A stretch of 64,000 nt of DNA from Cupriavidus sp. YR651 (GTDB taxonomy: Bacteria > Pseudomonadota > Gammaproteobacteria > Burkholderiales > Burkholderiaceae), in contig NZ_FMYZ01000001.1 of assembly GCF_900101625.1 (NCBI RefSeq), forward strand, positions 1-64,000. Reading direction: 5' to 3'. Numbering within the stretch: position 1 is the first letter of the stretch; the number at the start of each line of letters is the position of its first letter. Both the position numbers and the translations under genes were made by a program. Shown here in pieces: positions 35,000-43,475 of this stretch. The notes below the pieces were generated by a model that ran no database searches, was not told the DNA's origin, and was given only the letters and a program-made list of their open reading frames with translations.

Positions 35000-36357
35000 A
35001 CGCCGCCCCCAAAACGCACACGCAACTCCCGGCGCTGACCCGTGAACTGGTTGCCCACAGCCTGGGCATCGCGGCCCGCCCGCTGCCGCCGGATCTTGCG
35101 CGGATCGCCCGGCACAGCCTGCTCGACTGGTTTGCGGTGGCGCATGCCGCGTGGCAGGAGCCGCCCGTCCGCATCCTGCTGGCCGAAGTGCGCGAGGAAG
35201 GCGCGCTGCCATGCGCCACGCTGCTCGACGGATCGAAGGTCAGCGCGGTGCAGGCCGCGCTGGTCAACGGCACGGCGTCACACGTGCTCGATTTCGATGA
35301 TGCGCATCTGCAGTCGCGCGTGCATCCCTCCGTGCCGCTGTGGCCAGCCATCCTGGCGCAGGCGGAATCCGGCCGGCACAGCCGCCGCGAAGCGCTGGCA
35401 GCCTTTGCGGCAGGGGTCGAGTTGCAGAGTCGCGTGGCGTCATGGATGGGCGAGGATCACTACCGGCGCGGCTGGCACAACACCGCCACGCTCGGCATGT
35501 TGGGCGCCACCGTCGCCGTGGCGTCGCTGCTCCGTCTCGACGTCAGCCAGACCGCGCATGCGCTGGGCATCGCGGCCACGCAGGCCGGCGGCATGCGCGC
35601 GCTGTTCGGCACCATGTGCAAGCCGTTGCACGCCGGGCAGGCGGCCGCGATGGGCCTGCGCGCCGCCCGGCTGGCCGCGCGCGGATTCACGGCGGTGCCT
35701 GACATTCTCGAACGCGAACAGGGCTTCGGGGCGCTGTATGCGGGCGTCCGGGATACCGCGAGCATCTGGCATGACGCGTCGATTTCGCGCTTGCACGGCA
35801 TCGTCTACAAGTACCACGCCTCGTGCTACGGCACGCAGGCGCCCATCGAGGCCTGCGTGCAGCTACGCCACGAACACGGATTCGCCGCCGCCGACATCGC
35901 CACCGTGGAGGTGGTGATCGAGCAGCAGTACCTCGATGTCTGCTGCATTCCCGAGCCGCGGACGCCGTCGGAAGCCAAATTCAGCATCGCGCATATGGCT
36001 GCGCTGGCGCTGTCGGGCCGCAGCACTGTCGCGGCGGAGAGTTTTACCGCCGCGCTCGATGATCCCGCGCTTGCCGCGCTGCGCGGCCGCATCCGCGTGC
36101 ATGGCGATGCCGCAATGCCACGCGCCAATGCGCAGGTGACGGTGACCCTGGCTAACGGTGTCGCCCATGTCAGTCACAGCGACGCCAGCCGACCCGAGAC
36201 CGATCTCGGCCGGCAGGAGGCGCGCATCGCCAACAAGGCCCGCGCGCTGCTGCTGCCGGGCCTGGGTGCGGAACGTACCGAAGCCTTGATTGCGACCGTA
36301 CTGGCGTCTGACGGCATCGATGACGTGGCCAGCTACTTCGCGCCGCTTCGCCAATAA
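34996..36357 (+). CDS. MmgE/PrpD-family protein
   Basis: A 453-residue member of the MmgE/PrpD family (2-methylcitrate dehydratase, cis-aconitate decarboxylase, iminodisuccinate epimerase). The N-terminal all-helical domain contains NGTASHVLDFDDAHLQSRVHPS-type sequence around residues 90-112, where the active-site Asp/His lie, and a second conserved part (YKYHASCYGTQAPIEA) is near residue 270. The substrate cannot be assigned because many members have no known activity. It starts within the stop of the Bug gene (ATGA). A strong bidirectional hairpin separates it from the convergent lyase gene. Confidence 0.82.
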   Translation: MNAAPKTHTQLPALTRELVAHSLGIAARPLPPDLARIARHSLLDWFAVAHAAWQEPPVRILLAEVREEGALPCATLLDGSKVSAVQAALVNGTASHVLDFDDAHLQSRVHPSVPLWPAILAQAESGRHSRREALAAFAAGVELQSRVASWMGEDHYRRGWHNTATLGMLGATVAVASLLRLDVSQTAHALGIAATQAGGMRALFGTMCKPLHAGQAAAMGLRAARLAARGFTAVPDILEREQGFGALYAGVRDTASIWHDASISRLHGIVYKYHASCYGTQAPIEACVQLRHEHGFAAADIATVEVVIEQQYLDVCCIPEPRTPSEAKFSIAHMAALALSGRSTVAAESFTAALDDPALAALRGRIRVHGDAAMPRANAQVTVTLANGVAHVSHSDASRPETDLGRQEARIANKARALLLPGLGAERTEALIATVLASDGIDDVASYFAPLRQ

Positions 36358-36370
36358 GGAGTCAATACGA

Positions 36371-36405
36371 AAAAAGCGGGTGCCGGAATCTTCCCCGGCA
36401 CCCGC
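36371..36405 (-). terminator. Intrinsic terminator of the leftward catabolic operon
   Basis: An 11-bp perfect stem (GCGGGTGCCGG 36376-36386 / CCGGCACCCGC 36395-36405) with an 8-base loop. On the minus strand it is followed at once by TTTTTT (36370-36375 region), a classical Rho-independent terminator for the leftward operon. It can also stop the rightward pair. Confidence 0.88.
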
Positions 36406-36432
36406 AGAACACCAACAACGTAGGCTGCGAAA

Positions 36433-37782
36433 TCAACCCCTCGCGCCCTTCACTACCCGATCGACGAACACCCCGGCCATTCCCGTATAGGCGTGCGGGT
36501 CGAGCATCCGGTCGATCGTTTGCGCGTCGATCTCCCCCGCGACCTTCGGATTGGCAAGCAACGCCTCGCGGAAATCCCCGCCGCGCTCGAACACGTCCAT
36601 GCACACCTCGTAGACGATCTCGTGCGCTTCCTGGCGTCCCAGACGATCGCCAAGGCCCATCATGACGGCCTCCGACATCAGCAGCCCGCGCTGGATGAAC
36701 AGGTTCCTTTCCATATTGGCGGGGCGCACGGTCAGATTGGCGCATACGTAGCCCAGCTTGACGGCCGCCGCATCGCACATGCAGCACAGGCGCGAGATAA
36801 ATTCGCGTTCCGTCTGCAGCACGATCTTGTCGCGCTCGTGTTCGGCCATGATCGATTCCAGCGCCATCGGCGCCGTATTCCGCACCAGACGAGCCAGCGC
36901 AACCACGGTCTCGCAGGTCGGCGGATTGCGCTTGTGGGGCATGGTGCTGCTGCCCACCTTGCCCATCGCGAACGGCTCTTCCAGCTCGGCGGTCTCAGTC
37001 TTCTGCAAGCTGTACACCTCGTGCGCGATCTTGCCGATGGTGCCGGTGCAGATTGCCAGCACACAGGCCAGCTCGGCGATGCTATCGCGCGAGACGTGCC
37101 AGTGAATGCGCGGGCAACCCAGCCCGAGGTCCTCGAACAGCGCCTCCTGCACCGCGATGCCCTTATCGCCGAGCGCCGCCAGCGTGCCGACGGCGCCGGA
37201 GAACTGCCCCACCAGCACGCGACGCTTCATTTCCGCGAAGCGCTCCATGTTCCGGCGCATTTCCTCCACCCACACCGCGGCCTTGAAGCCGAACGTGATC
37301 GGCAATGCCTGCTGGCCGTGGCTGCGTGCGACCATGGTCAGGTCGCGATGCGTCTCCGCCAGGTTGACGAGGTGCGTCTGGAGATCCGCATAGCGCTTGC
37401 CGATGACGTCGAGCGCGTCGCGCACCTGGAGCATGGTGCCGGTGTCGATGATGTCCTGCGTGGTGGCGCCCCAGTGGATGTATTCGGCGGCGTCACCGCT
37501 GCATACCTTCTTCATCGCGCGCAGCAGCGGCACGATCGGATGGCTGGTGCGGTCCATCTCGCGCTTCAGGTCGGGCAGGTCGATCAGTTCCGCCCGCGCC
37601 TTGGCACAGATCTCGTCGGCGGCGTGCTGGGGAATGATGCCAAGGCGCGCCTGCACCCTGGCAAGCGCGGCTTCCACATCGAGCCACCGTTGCACCGTTT
37701 GTTCATCGCTGAAAATCTCGCGCATCTGCGCAGTACTGAACTGGTCGCGGAACAGGGCGCTGTCGACCACATAGGCTGCCAT
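36433..37782 (-). CDS. Fumarase/adenylosuccinate-lyase superfamily enzyme
   Basis: A 449-residue lyase. The superfamily signature GSSTMPHKRNP is at residues 277-287, with the catalytic Ser in its flexible loop. Helix motifs with H104 (YIHWGATTQD) and H155 (ARSHGQQA) are present. It is closest in layout to adenylosuccinate lyase and 3-carboxy-muconate cycloisomerase but belongs to a catabolic context, so it probably cleaves a C-N, C-S or C-O bond beta to a carboxylate, or isomerises a muconate. AGGAGG precedes the ATG at 37780-37782. It is the last gene of the leftward group and is followed by a strong terminator. Confidence 0.8.
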   Translation of the reverse strand: MAAYVVDSALFRDQFSTAQMREIFSDEQTVQRWLDVEAALARVQARLGIIPQHAADEICAKARAELIDLPDLKREMDRTSHPIVPLLRAMKKVCSGDAAEYIHWGATTQDIIDTGTMLQVRDALDVIGKRYADLQTHLVNLAETHRDLTMVARSHGQQALPITFGFKAAVWVEEMRRNMERFAEMKRRVLVGQFSGAVGTLAALGDKGIAVQEALFEDLGLGCPRIHWHVSRDSIAELACVLAICTGTIGKIAHEVYSLQKTETAELEEPFAMGKVGSSTMPHKRNPPTCETVVALARLVRNTAPMALESIMAEHERDKIVLQTEREFISRLCCMCDAAAVKLGYVCANLTVRPANMERNLFIQRGLLMSEAVMMGLGDRLGRQEAHEIVYEVCMDVFERGGDFREALLANPKVAGEIDAQTIDRMLDPHAYTGMAGVFVDRVVKGARG

Positions 37783-37820
37783 GATTGTCTCCTCCTTGTT
37801 GATGCCGGCAGTCCGCCGGG

Positions 37821-38183
37821 TCAGGCTGCTTTGGCGGCTTCCTTGAGCTGGCCGACGGCTTCCATCGCCCGCAGCGAATAGACGTAGGCCGCGCCGGCGT
37901 TCAGTGCGATGGCGGTGCCGAGCGCATCGCTGATCTCGCTCTCCGTGGCGCCGGCCTTGACCGCCGCCGCCGCATGCGACGAGATGCAGCCGTCGCAGCG
38001 CGTGGTGACGGCCACGGCCAGCGCGATCAGTTCGCGCGTCTTGGCATCGAGCGCCCCGTTCGAGCCCTGTGCCGCAGCGAGGTTGCGGTAGGCTTCGAGC
38101 ATCTTCGGATTGGTGTTGCCGAGGCGGTTGTAGGAACGCTTCAACGTGTTCAGCAGATCGGGCCAGTTCATGAACATGGACAT
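37821..38183 (-). CDS. Carboxymuconolactone decarboxylase (CMD/AhpD) family protein
   Basis: A 120-residue CMD-family protein with the AhpD-type redox motif C63-D-G-C66 followed by H70 (RCDGCISSH) and E51 upstream. Such proteins act as thiol peroxidases or alkylhydroperoxide reductase partners. Those lacking the CxxC are decarboxylases, so this one is more likely a thiol-disulfide enzyme. In a cluster with a thiol dioxygenase that could be meaningful. AAGGAG lies upstream. It is 38 bases before the lyase gene. Confidence 0.85.
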   Translation of the reverse strand: MSMFMNWPDLLNTLKRSYNRLGNTNPKMLEAYRNLAAAQGSNGALDAKTRELIALAVAVTTRCDGCISSHAAAAVKAGATESEISDALGTAIALNAGAAYVYSLRAMEAVGQLKEAAKAA

Positions 38184-38227
38184 GCGGGTTCTCCTTGGTG
38201 ATGGCGGAAAGGTGGATGCGTGGATGC

Positions 38228-39214
38228 TTATTCGACCTTGACGTTGCCGGTCTTCACGACCTGGCGCCAGCGAGCGATGTCGTCGGCCAGGAAGCGCTTG
38301 AAGTAATCGGGTGAATCCGCCATCGTTTCCGCGCCTTCCGTCTGCATGCGTTCGCGGAACGCCGGATCGGCCACGGCCTTGTTGATGGCGGCATTGAGCC
38401 GGTTGACGATCTGCGGCGGCGTACCGGCCGGGGCCAGGACACCGTACCAGGCCGCCATGGTCATGTGGGGCATGCCGGCCTCCGCCATGGTCGGCACGTT
38501 GGGCATCAATGGCGAGCGCTTCGCGCTGGTAATGGCCAGCACACGCATACGGTTGTTGGATTTCACGGCCATTACCGACGGGATGTTGATGAAGGTGTAC
38601 TGCACCTCACCGCTCAGGATGGCGACGATCGACGGGGCCGATCCCTTGTAGGGCACGTGGCTGGCCTGGATACCAGTCTCCTGCCTGAACAGCTCCCCGC
38701 CGAGATGCTGGGAACTGCCGGCACCCGATGACGAGAAATTCACGCCCTGGGCACCCTTCTTCGCGTAGGCCACGAATTCGTCGACGGTGCTCACGCCGAG
38801 CGACGCCGGCACCACCATCAGGTTCGGACTCTGCGCGAACACCGCCACGGGCGCAAAGCTCTTCACCGGGTCGTAGTCGAGCTTGTTGTAGAGACTGATA
38901 TTCACCGCCAGCGCGCTGGAACTCAGGAACAGCGTATAGCCGTCCGCCGGGGATCGCGCCACATAGCTCGCCGCGATGTTCTGGCCCGCGCCCGGCTTGT
39001 TTTCCACGACGACGGGTTGACCCAGTGCCACGCCGATATGCTGGCCGATCAGACGCGCCATGATGTCCGTGCCGCCACCGGGCGCGTAACCCACCACGAG
39101 GTGAATCGGCTTGGATGGATAGGCGGCCTCGCCTTGTGCGCGGGCGCCCGTCGCGGCCCAACCGGACATGACGATGGCCGCGGCAGCTGCCATACACGGG
39201 ATGCTGTGGTTCAT
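38228..39214 (-). CDS. Bug-family (TctC) tripartite tricarboxylate receptor
   Basis: A 328-residue periplasmic binding protein. The signal peptide ends near ATGARA/Q, and the mature start YPSKPIHLVVGYAPGGGTD and VENKPGAGQNIAA carry the two ligand loops. AAGGAGG precedes the ATG at 39212-39214. It lies inside the leftward catabolic operon, so it probably captures the operon's organic-acid substrate for a transporter encoded elsewhere. It is distinct in sequence from the two other Bug proteins in the window. Confidence 0.88.
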   Translation of the reverse strand: MNHSIPCMAAAAAIVMSGWAATGARAQGEAAYPSKPIHLVVGYAPGGGTDIMARLIGQHIGVALGQPVVVENKPGAGQNIAASYVARSPADGYTLFLSSSALAVNISLYNKLDYDPVKSFAPVAVFAQSPNLMVVPASLGVSTVDEFVAYAKKGAQGVNFSSSGAGSSQHLGGELFRQETGIQASHVPYKGSAPSIVAILSGEVQYTFINIPSVMAVKSNNRMRVLAITSAKRSPLMPNVPTMAEAGMPHMTMAAWYGVLAPAGTPPQIVNRLNAAINKAVADPAFRERMQTEGAETMADSPDYFKRFLADDIARWRQVVKTGNVKVE

Positions 39215-39257
39215 CTTGTGTCTCCTCCTTTTTTTGTCGCGCCGGCTGCGCCGGACG

Positions 39258-40025
39258 CTAGCGGGTGCCTGTGGACCGTCGCGCCTGCGCTTGCCGTTGC
39301 ACGTAGGCCGTCAGCCGCTGCTGCAAGCCGACTCGCGCGGCCGACCGCACCAGCGCCGCCAGGTCGCGTGCGTCATCGACGTCGGCATTGCCATCGATGG
39401 CGTCCTCGATGGCGTGCGCAGTGAAGTCATCAAGCAGGCTGCTTGTGCCATTGGCAGCAGGCTCCGGCAACACAGCCTGCACGGCTTCCACGCGCGCCGT
39501 GGCCAGCCCGGCCGCGATGGCCTCGGTATCGCTGATCACGCACGCGCTTTCGATCCATGACCGCGCACGCTGTGCGCCGACACATGCGGCAAGCCTGCGG
39601 CTGCCCAACACCAGCCCGAAGCCGCGCGCGCCCGGAAAGGCGAAGCTTGCCCCGGCTACCGCGATCCGTTGCGCACACGCGGTAAAGAGATCGGCGCCGG
39701 CACCCATGACACGGCCCTGCGCCACGGCCATCGTGGGGAACGGTGCGCGCGCCACGCGCTGCAACAGCAGTTCAATGCGCGTGAAGCGCATCAGCAGGCT
39801 GTCGTCGGTTTCGGCCTCCAGGCCGGATAGGTCGAATCCCGTGCAGAAGTGGCGTCCGGCACCGTCGATGACGACCCGGGCCGGCATGCGTGCCGCGCAG
39901 GCGTCCAGTGCCACGTCGAGCGCGTCCACCAGTTCGCGGGACAGCGCGTTGCCCTGTTCCGGCCGGTTCAGGGTCAGGTGGCACACCTCCCCTTCCCAGC
40001 GCTGCAACAATGGGGACGCGTTCAT
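39258..40025 (-). CDS. Enoyl-CoA hydratase/isomerase (crotonase) family protein
   Basis: A 255-residue crotonase-fold protein. The first oxyanion-hole segment is seen as GAGRHFCTGFDLSGLE and the second as AVAQGRVMGAGADLFTACAQR. The usual catalytic Glu pair of hydratases is not clear (the segment reads GFGLVLGSRRLA), so the reaction may be isomerisation, hydrolysis or C-C/C-S cleavage of an acyl-CoA rather than hydration. Its start overlaps the stop of the thiol dioxygenase gene in ATGA, so the two are co-translated. Confidence 0.8.
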   Translation of the reverse strand: MNASPLLQRWEGEVCHLTLNRPEQGNALSRELVDALDVALDACAARMPARVVIDGAGRHFCTGFDLSGLEAETDDSLLMRFTRIELLLQRVARAPFPTMAVAQGRVMGAGADLFTACAQRIAVAGASFAFPGARGFGLVLGSRRLAACVGAQRARSWIESACVISDTEAIAAGLATARVEAVQAVLPEPAANGTSSLLDDFTAHAIEDAIDGNADVDDARDLAALVRSAARVGLQQRLTAYVQRQAQARRSTGTR

Positions 40026-40609
40026 GCGGGGGCCTTCTCCACGTTGGCGTAGCCGGAGATGAACGTCTTGATGGCGCCAGTCACCGGATCGAACACATGC
40101 CGCGACTGCTTGCCAATATCCGTGCCGTACACATGAATGCTGATCGACACGCGGTCCTCATACGCATTGCGCACCACGTGGATATCGCCAATCGTTGGCG
40201 AGACGAACGCCACATCGCCCGGCTCGAGCCGTTCGGGCTCGCCTGCCTCGATCATTCCCGCCTCCCCTTGCCGGTAGGCCTGCCCCACTTCGGCGCCGCG
40301 CAACATGCCGATGGCTCCCCAGGTGCAATGGTCGTGAATCGGCGTCTTCTGGCCCGGACCCCACACAAAGCTCACCACGCTGTAACGGTCCCGCGGGTCC
40401 GCGTGCAGCAGGTATTGCCGGTAGTACTCCGGATGCGGCACGGTGAATTGCGGCGCCAGCCAGTCGTCCCGCGCCACCAGTTCGCCCAGCGCTTGCCCCA
40501 CCCTTTCAAGCGTTGCAGCTTCGGCTTGATGGGTATCGGCGACGATGGCGTCCATCCTGGAGATGAAGCGCGCCAGGGCCTGACTATCCGCAGTGGATAC
40601 GTTTTTCAT
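40022..40609 (-). CDS. Thiol dioxygenase of the cysteine dioxygenase family, 3-mercaptopropionate dioxygenase type
   Basis: A 195-residue cupin. Iron ligands H92 and H94 (PIHDHCTWG) and H144 (GDIHVVRN) are present. The Ser-His-Tyr triad of thiol dioxygenases is seen as S157-x-H159-x-Y161 (SIHVYG). TWGAIGMLRGAEVGQAY resembles the bacterial 3-mercaptopropionate dioxygenase branch more than mammalian-type CDO. The substrate-side YYRQYLLH has R64/Q65. Enzymes of this group oxidise a thiol to a sulfinate. It sits between a CoA transferase gene (3 bases away) and a crotonase (4-base overlap), so the sulfinate may be CoA-activated and degraded. The exact thiol is not fixed by sequence. Confidence 0.8.
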   Translation of the reverse strand: MKNVSTADSQALARFISRMDAIVADTHQAEAATLERVGQALGELVARDDWLAPQFTVPHPEYYRQYLLHADPRDRYSVVSFVWGPGQKTPIHDHCTWGAIGMLRGAEVGQAYRQGEAGMIEAGEPERLEPGDVAFVSPTIGDIHVVRNAYEDRVSISIHVYGTDIGKQSRHVFDPVTGAIKTFISGYANVEKAPA

Positions 40610-40612
40610 GGT

Positions 40613-41791
40613 TTACCCCAGGTGATTGACTTGAGCGGCGTTGCCGACGGCTTCACGCACGGATTCCGAATGCGCGCCCAGCGCAGGCGGTGCGCTGCGC
40701 ACCGGCACCCCTTGCCCATCGATGCGCACGGGCGACGAGAACGTGCGCGTCTGCGTGCCGCCCGGCAGTTCGATATCGCGAATCCAGCCCATGTGATCGA
40801 CTTGTGGATCTTCCAGCGCGCGGGCGTAGTCGTTGATGCGCGAGTGAGGCACGCCGGCTTCGCGAAACACGGCGATCCAGTGATCGACCGGCTGGTGAAC
40901 AAAGACCTCCTCCAGCAGCGCCTTCAGTTCTACCTGATGGCGCGCGCGCAGCGTCGGCGACAGAAAGCGGGGGTCGTCGGCCAGCGGCGCCATCCCCACC
41001 GCGCCCAGCACGGCGCGCCAGAGGCTGTCGTTGCCGGCGGCAATGGCGAAGTAGCCGTCCGCGGCCCGATACGCCTGGTATGGCGCATTGCGCGGATGCG
41101 CGGAACCGAGCTTGCCCGGGCTGCGGCCCGTGCCAAAGTATTCGCTGGTTTGCAGCGCGCCGATCGCCAGCGTGCAACCGAACATCGGCACGTCGAGATG
41201 GACGCCGCGCCCACGCGCGCGGGCCTGCAGCAGCGCACTGGCAATCGAGAACGCCCCATAAAGGCCCGACGCGAAATCCGACACCGGCACGCCACACTTG
41301 ACGGGGGCATCGGAGTCGCCCGTGACGCTCATCACGCCTGCGGCCGCCTGGATCGTCAGGTCGAAACCGCCCTCCCCGGCACGCGGTCCGGACTGGCCGT
41401 AGGCGGAGATCGAGCAATACACCAGCGCCGGGTGTAGCGCGCGCAGCTGTTCGTACCCCAGGCCCAGCCGATCCATCACGCCAGGGCGGTTGTTCTCGAT
41501 CACCACGTCCGACTGCGCGCACAGCGCGAGGGCCACGTCGAGGTCCTCCGGGCGCTTGAGGTCCAGCACGACCGAGCGCTTGTTCCGGTTCAGCGATGCG
41601 AAGTTCTCGCTGAATCCCGCCGTGATCGGCGGCCAGCTGCGCAGCGTATCGCCACCGGGTGGTTCGATCTTGATCACGTCGGCGCCCATGTCGGCCAGCA
41701 GCATGGCGCAGAACGGGCCTGCAGCCACCGTGCAGAACTCCAGCACGCGGATGCCGGCGAGGGGCAAGTCTTCGGTTCGGATATCGGTCAT
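40613..41791 (-). CDS. CaiB/BaiF (class III) CoA transferase
   Basis: A 392-residue family III CoA transferase. The N-terminal GIRVLEFCTVAAGPFCAMLLADMGADVIKIEPPGGD is typical (read here in parts), and the catalytic Asp is expected in the SGDSDAPVKCGVPVSDFASG region near residue 165-175. Such enzymes move CoA between acids through a ternary complex. First gene of the leftward operon, directly before a thiol dioxygenase. The IclR gene diverges from it, with an inverted repeat between them. A carboxylic acid from the same pathway is the likely acceptor. Confidence 0.87.
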   Translation of the reverse strand: MTDIRTEDLPLAGIRVLEFCTVAAGPFCAMLLADMGADVIKIEPPGGDTLRSWPPITAGFSENFASLNRNKRSVVLDLKRPEDLDVALALCAQSDVVIENNRPGVMDRLGLGYEQLRALHPALVYCSISAYGQSGPRAGEGGFDLTIQAAAGVMSVTGDSDAPVKCGVPVSDFASGLYGAFSIASALLQARARGRGVHLDVPMFGCTLAIGALQTSEYFGTGRSPGKLGSAHPRNAPYQAYRAADGYFAIAAGNDSLWRAVLGAVGMAPLADDPRFLSPTLRARHQVELKALLEEVFVHQPVDHWIAVFREAGVPHSRINDYARALEDPQVDHMGWIRDIELPGGTQTRTFSSPVRIDGQGVPVRSAPPALGAHSESVREAVGNAAQVNHLG

Positions 41792-41878
41792 TGTGGTGTC
41801 GTGTGTCGTCGACTGGATGCGTGACTGGATGCGTGACTTCAGGACCGAGTCTAGGACCGTTCCTCATTTCGACGGGGG

Positions 41879-41897
41879 TGTTCTAAACTGTGGAACA
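41879..41897. promoter_or_regulatory. IclR-type inverted repeat between CoA transferase and IclR genes
   Basis: TGTTC (41879-41883), 9 bases and GAACA (41893-41897) form a perfect inverted repeat within a longer imperfect one. It lies 26 bases before the first possible IclR start, in the divergent promoter region, where autoregulation and control of the catabolic operon would both be served. Confidence 0.55.
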
Positions 41898-41923
41898 GTT
41901 GCCCGGGCCATCCCGGGCGTCAG

Positions 41924-42727
41924 ATGCTCCGAGCCATGAACAACACGCTGATCAAAGGTCTCCACCTGCTCGACATCATGGCGCGCCATGGCAAGCCGAT
42001 TGGCGTGAGCGAGCTGGCAAACATGGCGAGCATGCCCAAGAGCGGCGCGCATCGGCTGCTGCAGGCGCTGGTGGACGAGCACTACGTGGTACGTGTGCCG
42101 CCGGCGAGCTACACCGTATCGATCAAGCTGTGGGAACTGGGGTCGGCGGCGCTGTGGAGCTTCGACTTGCGCCGCCACGCGGATGCACTGATGGAGGCGC
42201 TGATGCAGTCCACCGGGGAGTCAGTGCACCTTTCCGTGCTGGATGGGCGGGAAGTCGTCTACGTGCACAAGGTGGAATGCCCGAATCCGATTCGCGCCTA
42301 CAGCCAGATTGGTGGCCGCGCGCAGGCGCATTGCGTGGCCACCGGCAAGGCCATGCTGGCCTTCAGGAATCCGCAATGGCTGGCCGAGATCGCCCAGGAT
42401 CTCAGCGCCGCCACGGCCCGCACGATCACGGACCCTGAAGCGTTCCTGCATGAAATGCAACGTATCCGCCGCATGGGCCATGCCATCAACCGTGGCGAAT
42501 GGCGCCCCGCCGTCAATGGCCTGGCGGCACCCATCTTCGACGGCACGGGCGCCGTCATCGCCGCACTCGGTATTTCGGGCCCGGACACCCGGCTGCGGCC
42601 GGCACGCCTGCGCGACCTGGCCGGCCCCGTCCGCGAAGCGGCCGAGCAGCTTTCGACCGGCCTCGGCGAGATCGGCCCGCACGCATCGCTGCTACGCGTC
42701 ACCAATCACTGGGGCGCGTTGCGGTAG
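41924..42727 (+). CDS. IclR-family transcriptional regulator
   Basis: Up to 267 residues; a start at 41936 (MNNTLIKGLHLLDIMARHGK) is equally likely, as neither has a strong ribosome-binding site. An N-terminal winged helix (about residues 8-70, with IGVSELANMASMPKSGAHRL) is followed by the IclR effector domain, including the GRAQAHCVATGKAMLAF segment near residue 130. Divergent from the CoA transferase-thiol dioxygenase-crotonase-Bug-CMD-lyase operon and thus its probable regulator. Confidence 0.87.
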   Translation: MLRAMNNTLIKGLHLLDIMARHGKPIGVSELANMASMPKSGAHRLLQALVDEHYVVRVPPASYTVSIKLWELGSAALWSFDLRRHADALMEALMQSTGESVHLSVLDGREVVYVHKVECPNPIRAYSQIGGRAQAHCVATGKAMLAFRNPQWLAEIAQDLSAATARTITDPEAFLHEMQRIRRMGHAINRGEWRPAVNGLAAPIFDGTGAVIAALGISGPDTRLRPARLRDLAGPVREAAEQLSTGLGEIGPHASLLRVTNHWGALR

Positions 42728-42884
42728 GGGGAGATTGGGGGGCTGCATTTGGGGCGTGAAGGCACGCATCGGGCAGGATTCGGTGACGTAAACCGGGATC
42801 TCGCCAGTGCAAGGAACGGAGTTTTGCAGATTGATTGCGATAAGGCCGGATATCGCAAATCCGCCCTATCGAACCTCCGCCAGA

Positions 42885-43316
42885 TCACTCGCGCATCCGC
42901 AACAGATCCGCGTAAGAGACCAGCTTATGTTTCTCATTGGCAAGCGTCTTTCGCTTGGACGCCGAGCGGGTTGGTTGGCCGTGCTCGAACTTGGCGGCGG
43001 CGCGTGCGTCCTCCCGCGCGTGGGCCTGCGCGGCCCTGGCTTCCGCCTTCAGGCGTTCAGCTTCCAGCCGCGCAGCAGCGCGTTCCTCTCGGGCAACATC
43101 CTGCGCGACCGACATGATTTCGGCTCTTAGTAGATCGCGCCTTTGCCTGGCAGCGGCACGGGCAGCCTGCAGTTGCTCTTTCCTCTGGCGCAGCCAGTCT
43201 TTGCCGTTGACCGGCGCAGGCCTGGCCTCCGGCGGCACGCTCAGGCGCAAAGCCCTGCTGATTGAAACTCTCTCGGTCCGCAGCGTGCGCCGCGTTTCCT
43301 GCTCCGCATCAGTCAC
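42885..43316 (-). CDS. Coiled-coil protein of unknown function
   Basis: A 143-residue, highly charged protein with a GTG start. Residues about 38-110 are a continuous Arg/Ala/Glu-rich helix (RQRKEQLQAARAAARQRRDL onward), predicted as a coiled coil. A basic C-terminus (SASKRKTLANEKHKLVSYAD) follows. It has no signal peptide or membrane segment. No family is recognised. It precedes the EF-G paralogue in the map but is downstream of it in transcription, with 159 bases between. Confidence 0.6.
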   Translation of the reverse strand: MTDAEQETRRTLRTERVSISRALRLSVPPEARPAPVNGKDWLRQRKEQLQAARAAARQRRDLLRAEIMSVAQDVAREERAAARLEAERLKAEARAAQAHAREDARAAAKFEHGQPTRSASKRKTLANEKHKLVSYADLLRMRE

Positions 43317-43475
43317 GTTGCATCACTTTCCCAGAACTGCATAGGTGCGCCCCATGCATCACCCGTTGAAGTCCATGAATTCATCTCGCCAACCTTACCA
43401 TGGGACTCCATCTCGGGCTTGAGTGAAGGCGGCCAGACACCGGCATACTCGTTGACCGGTTGAATCCGCAGCCCA

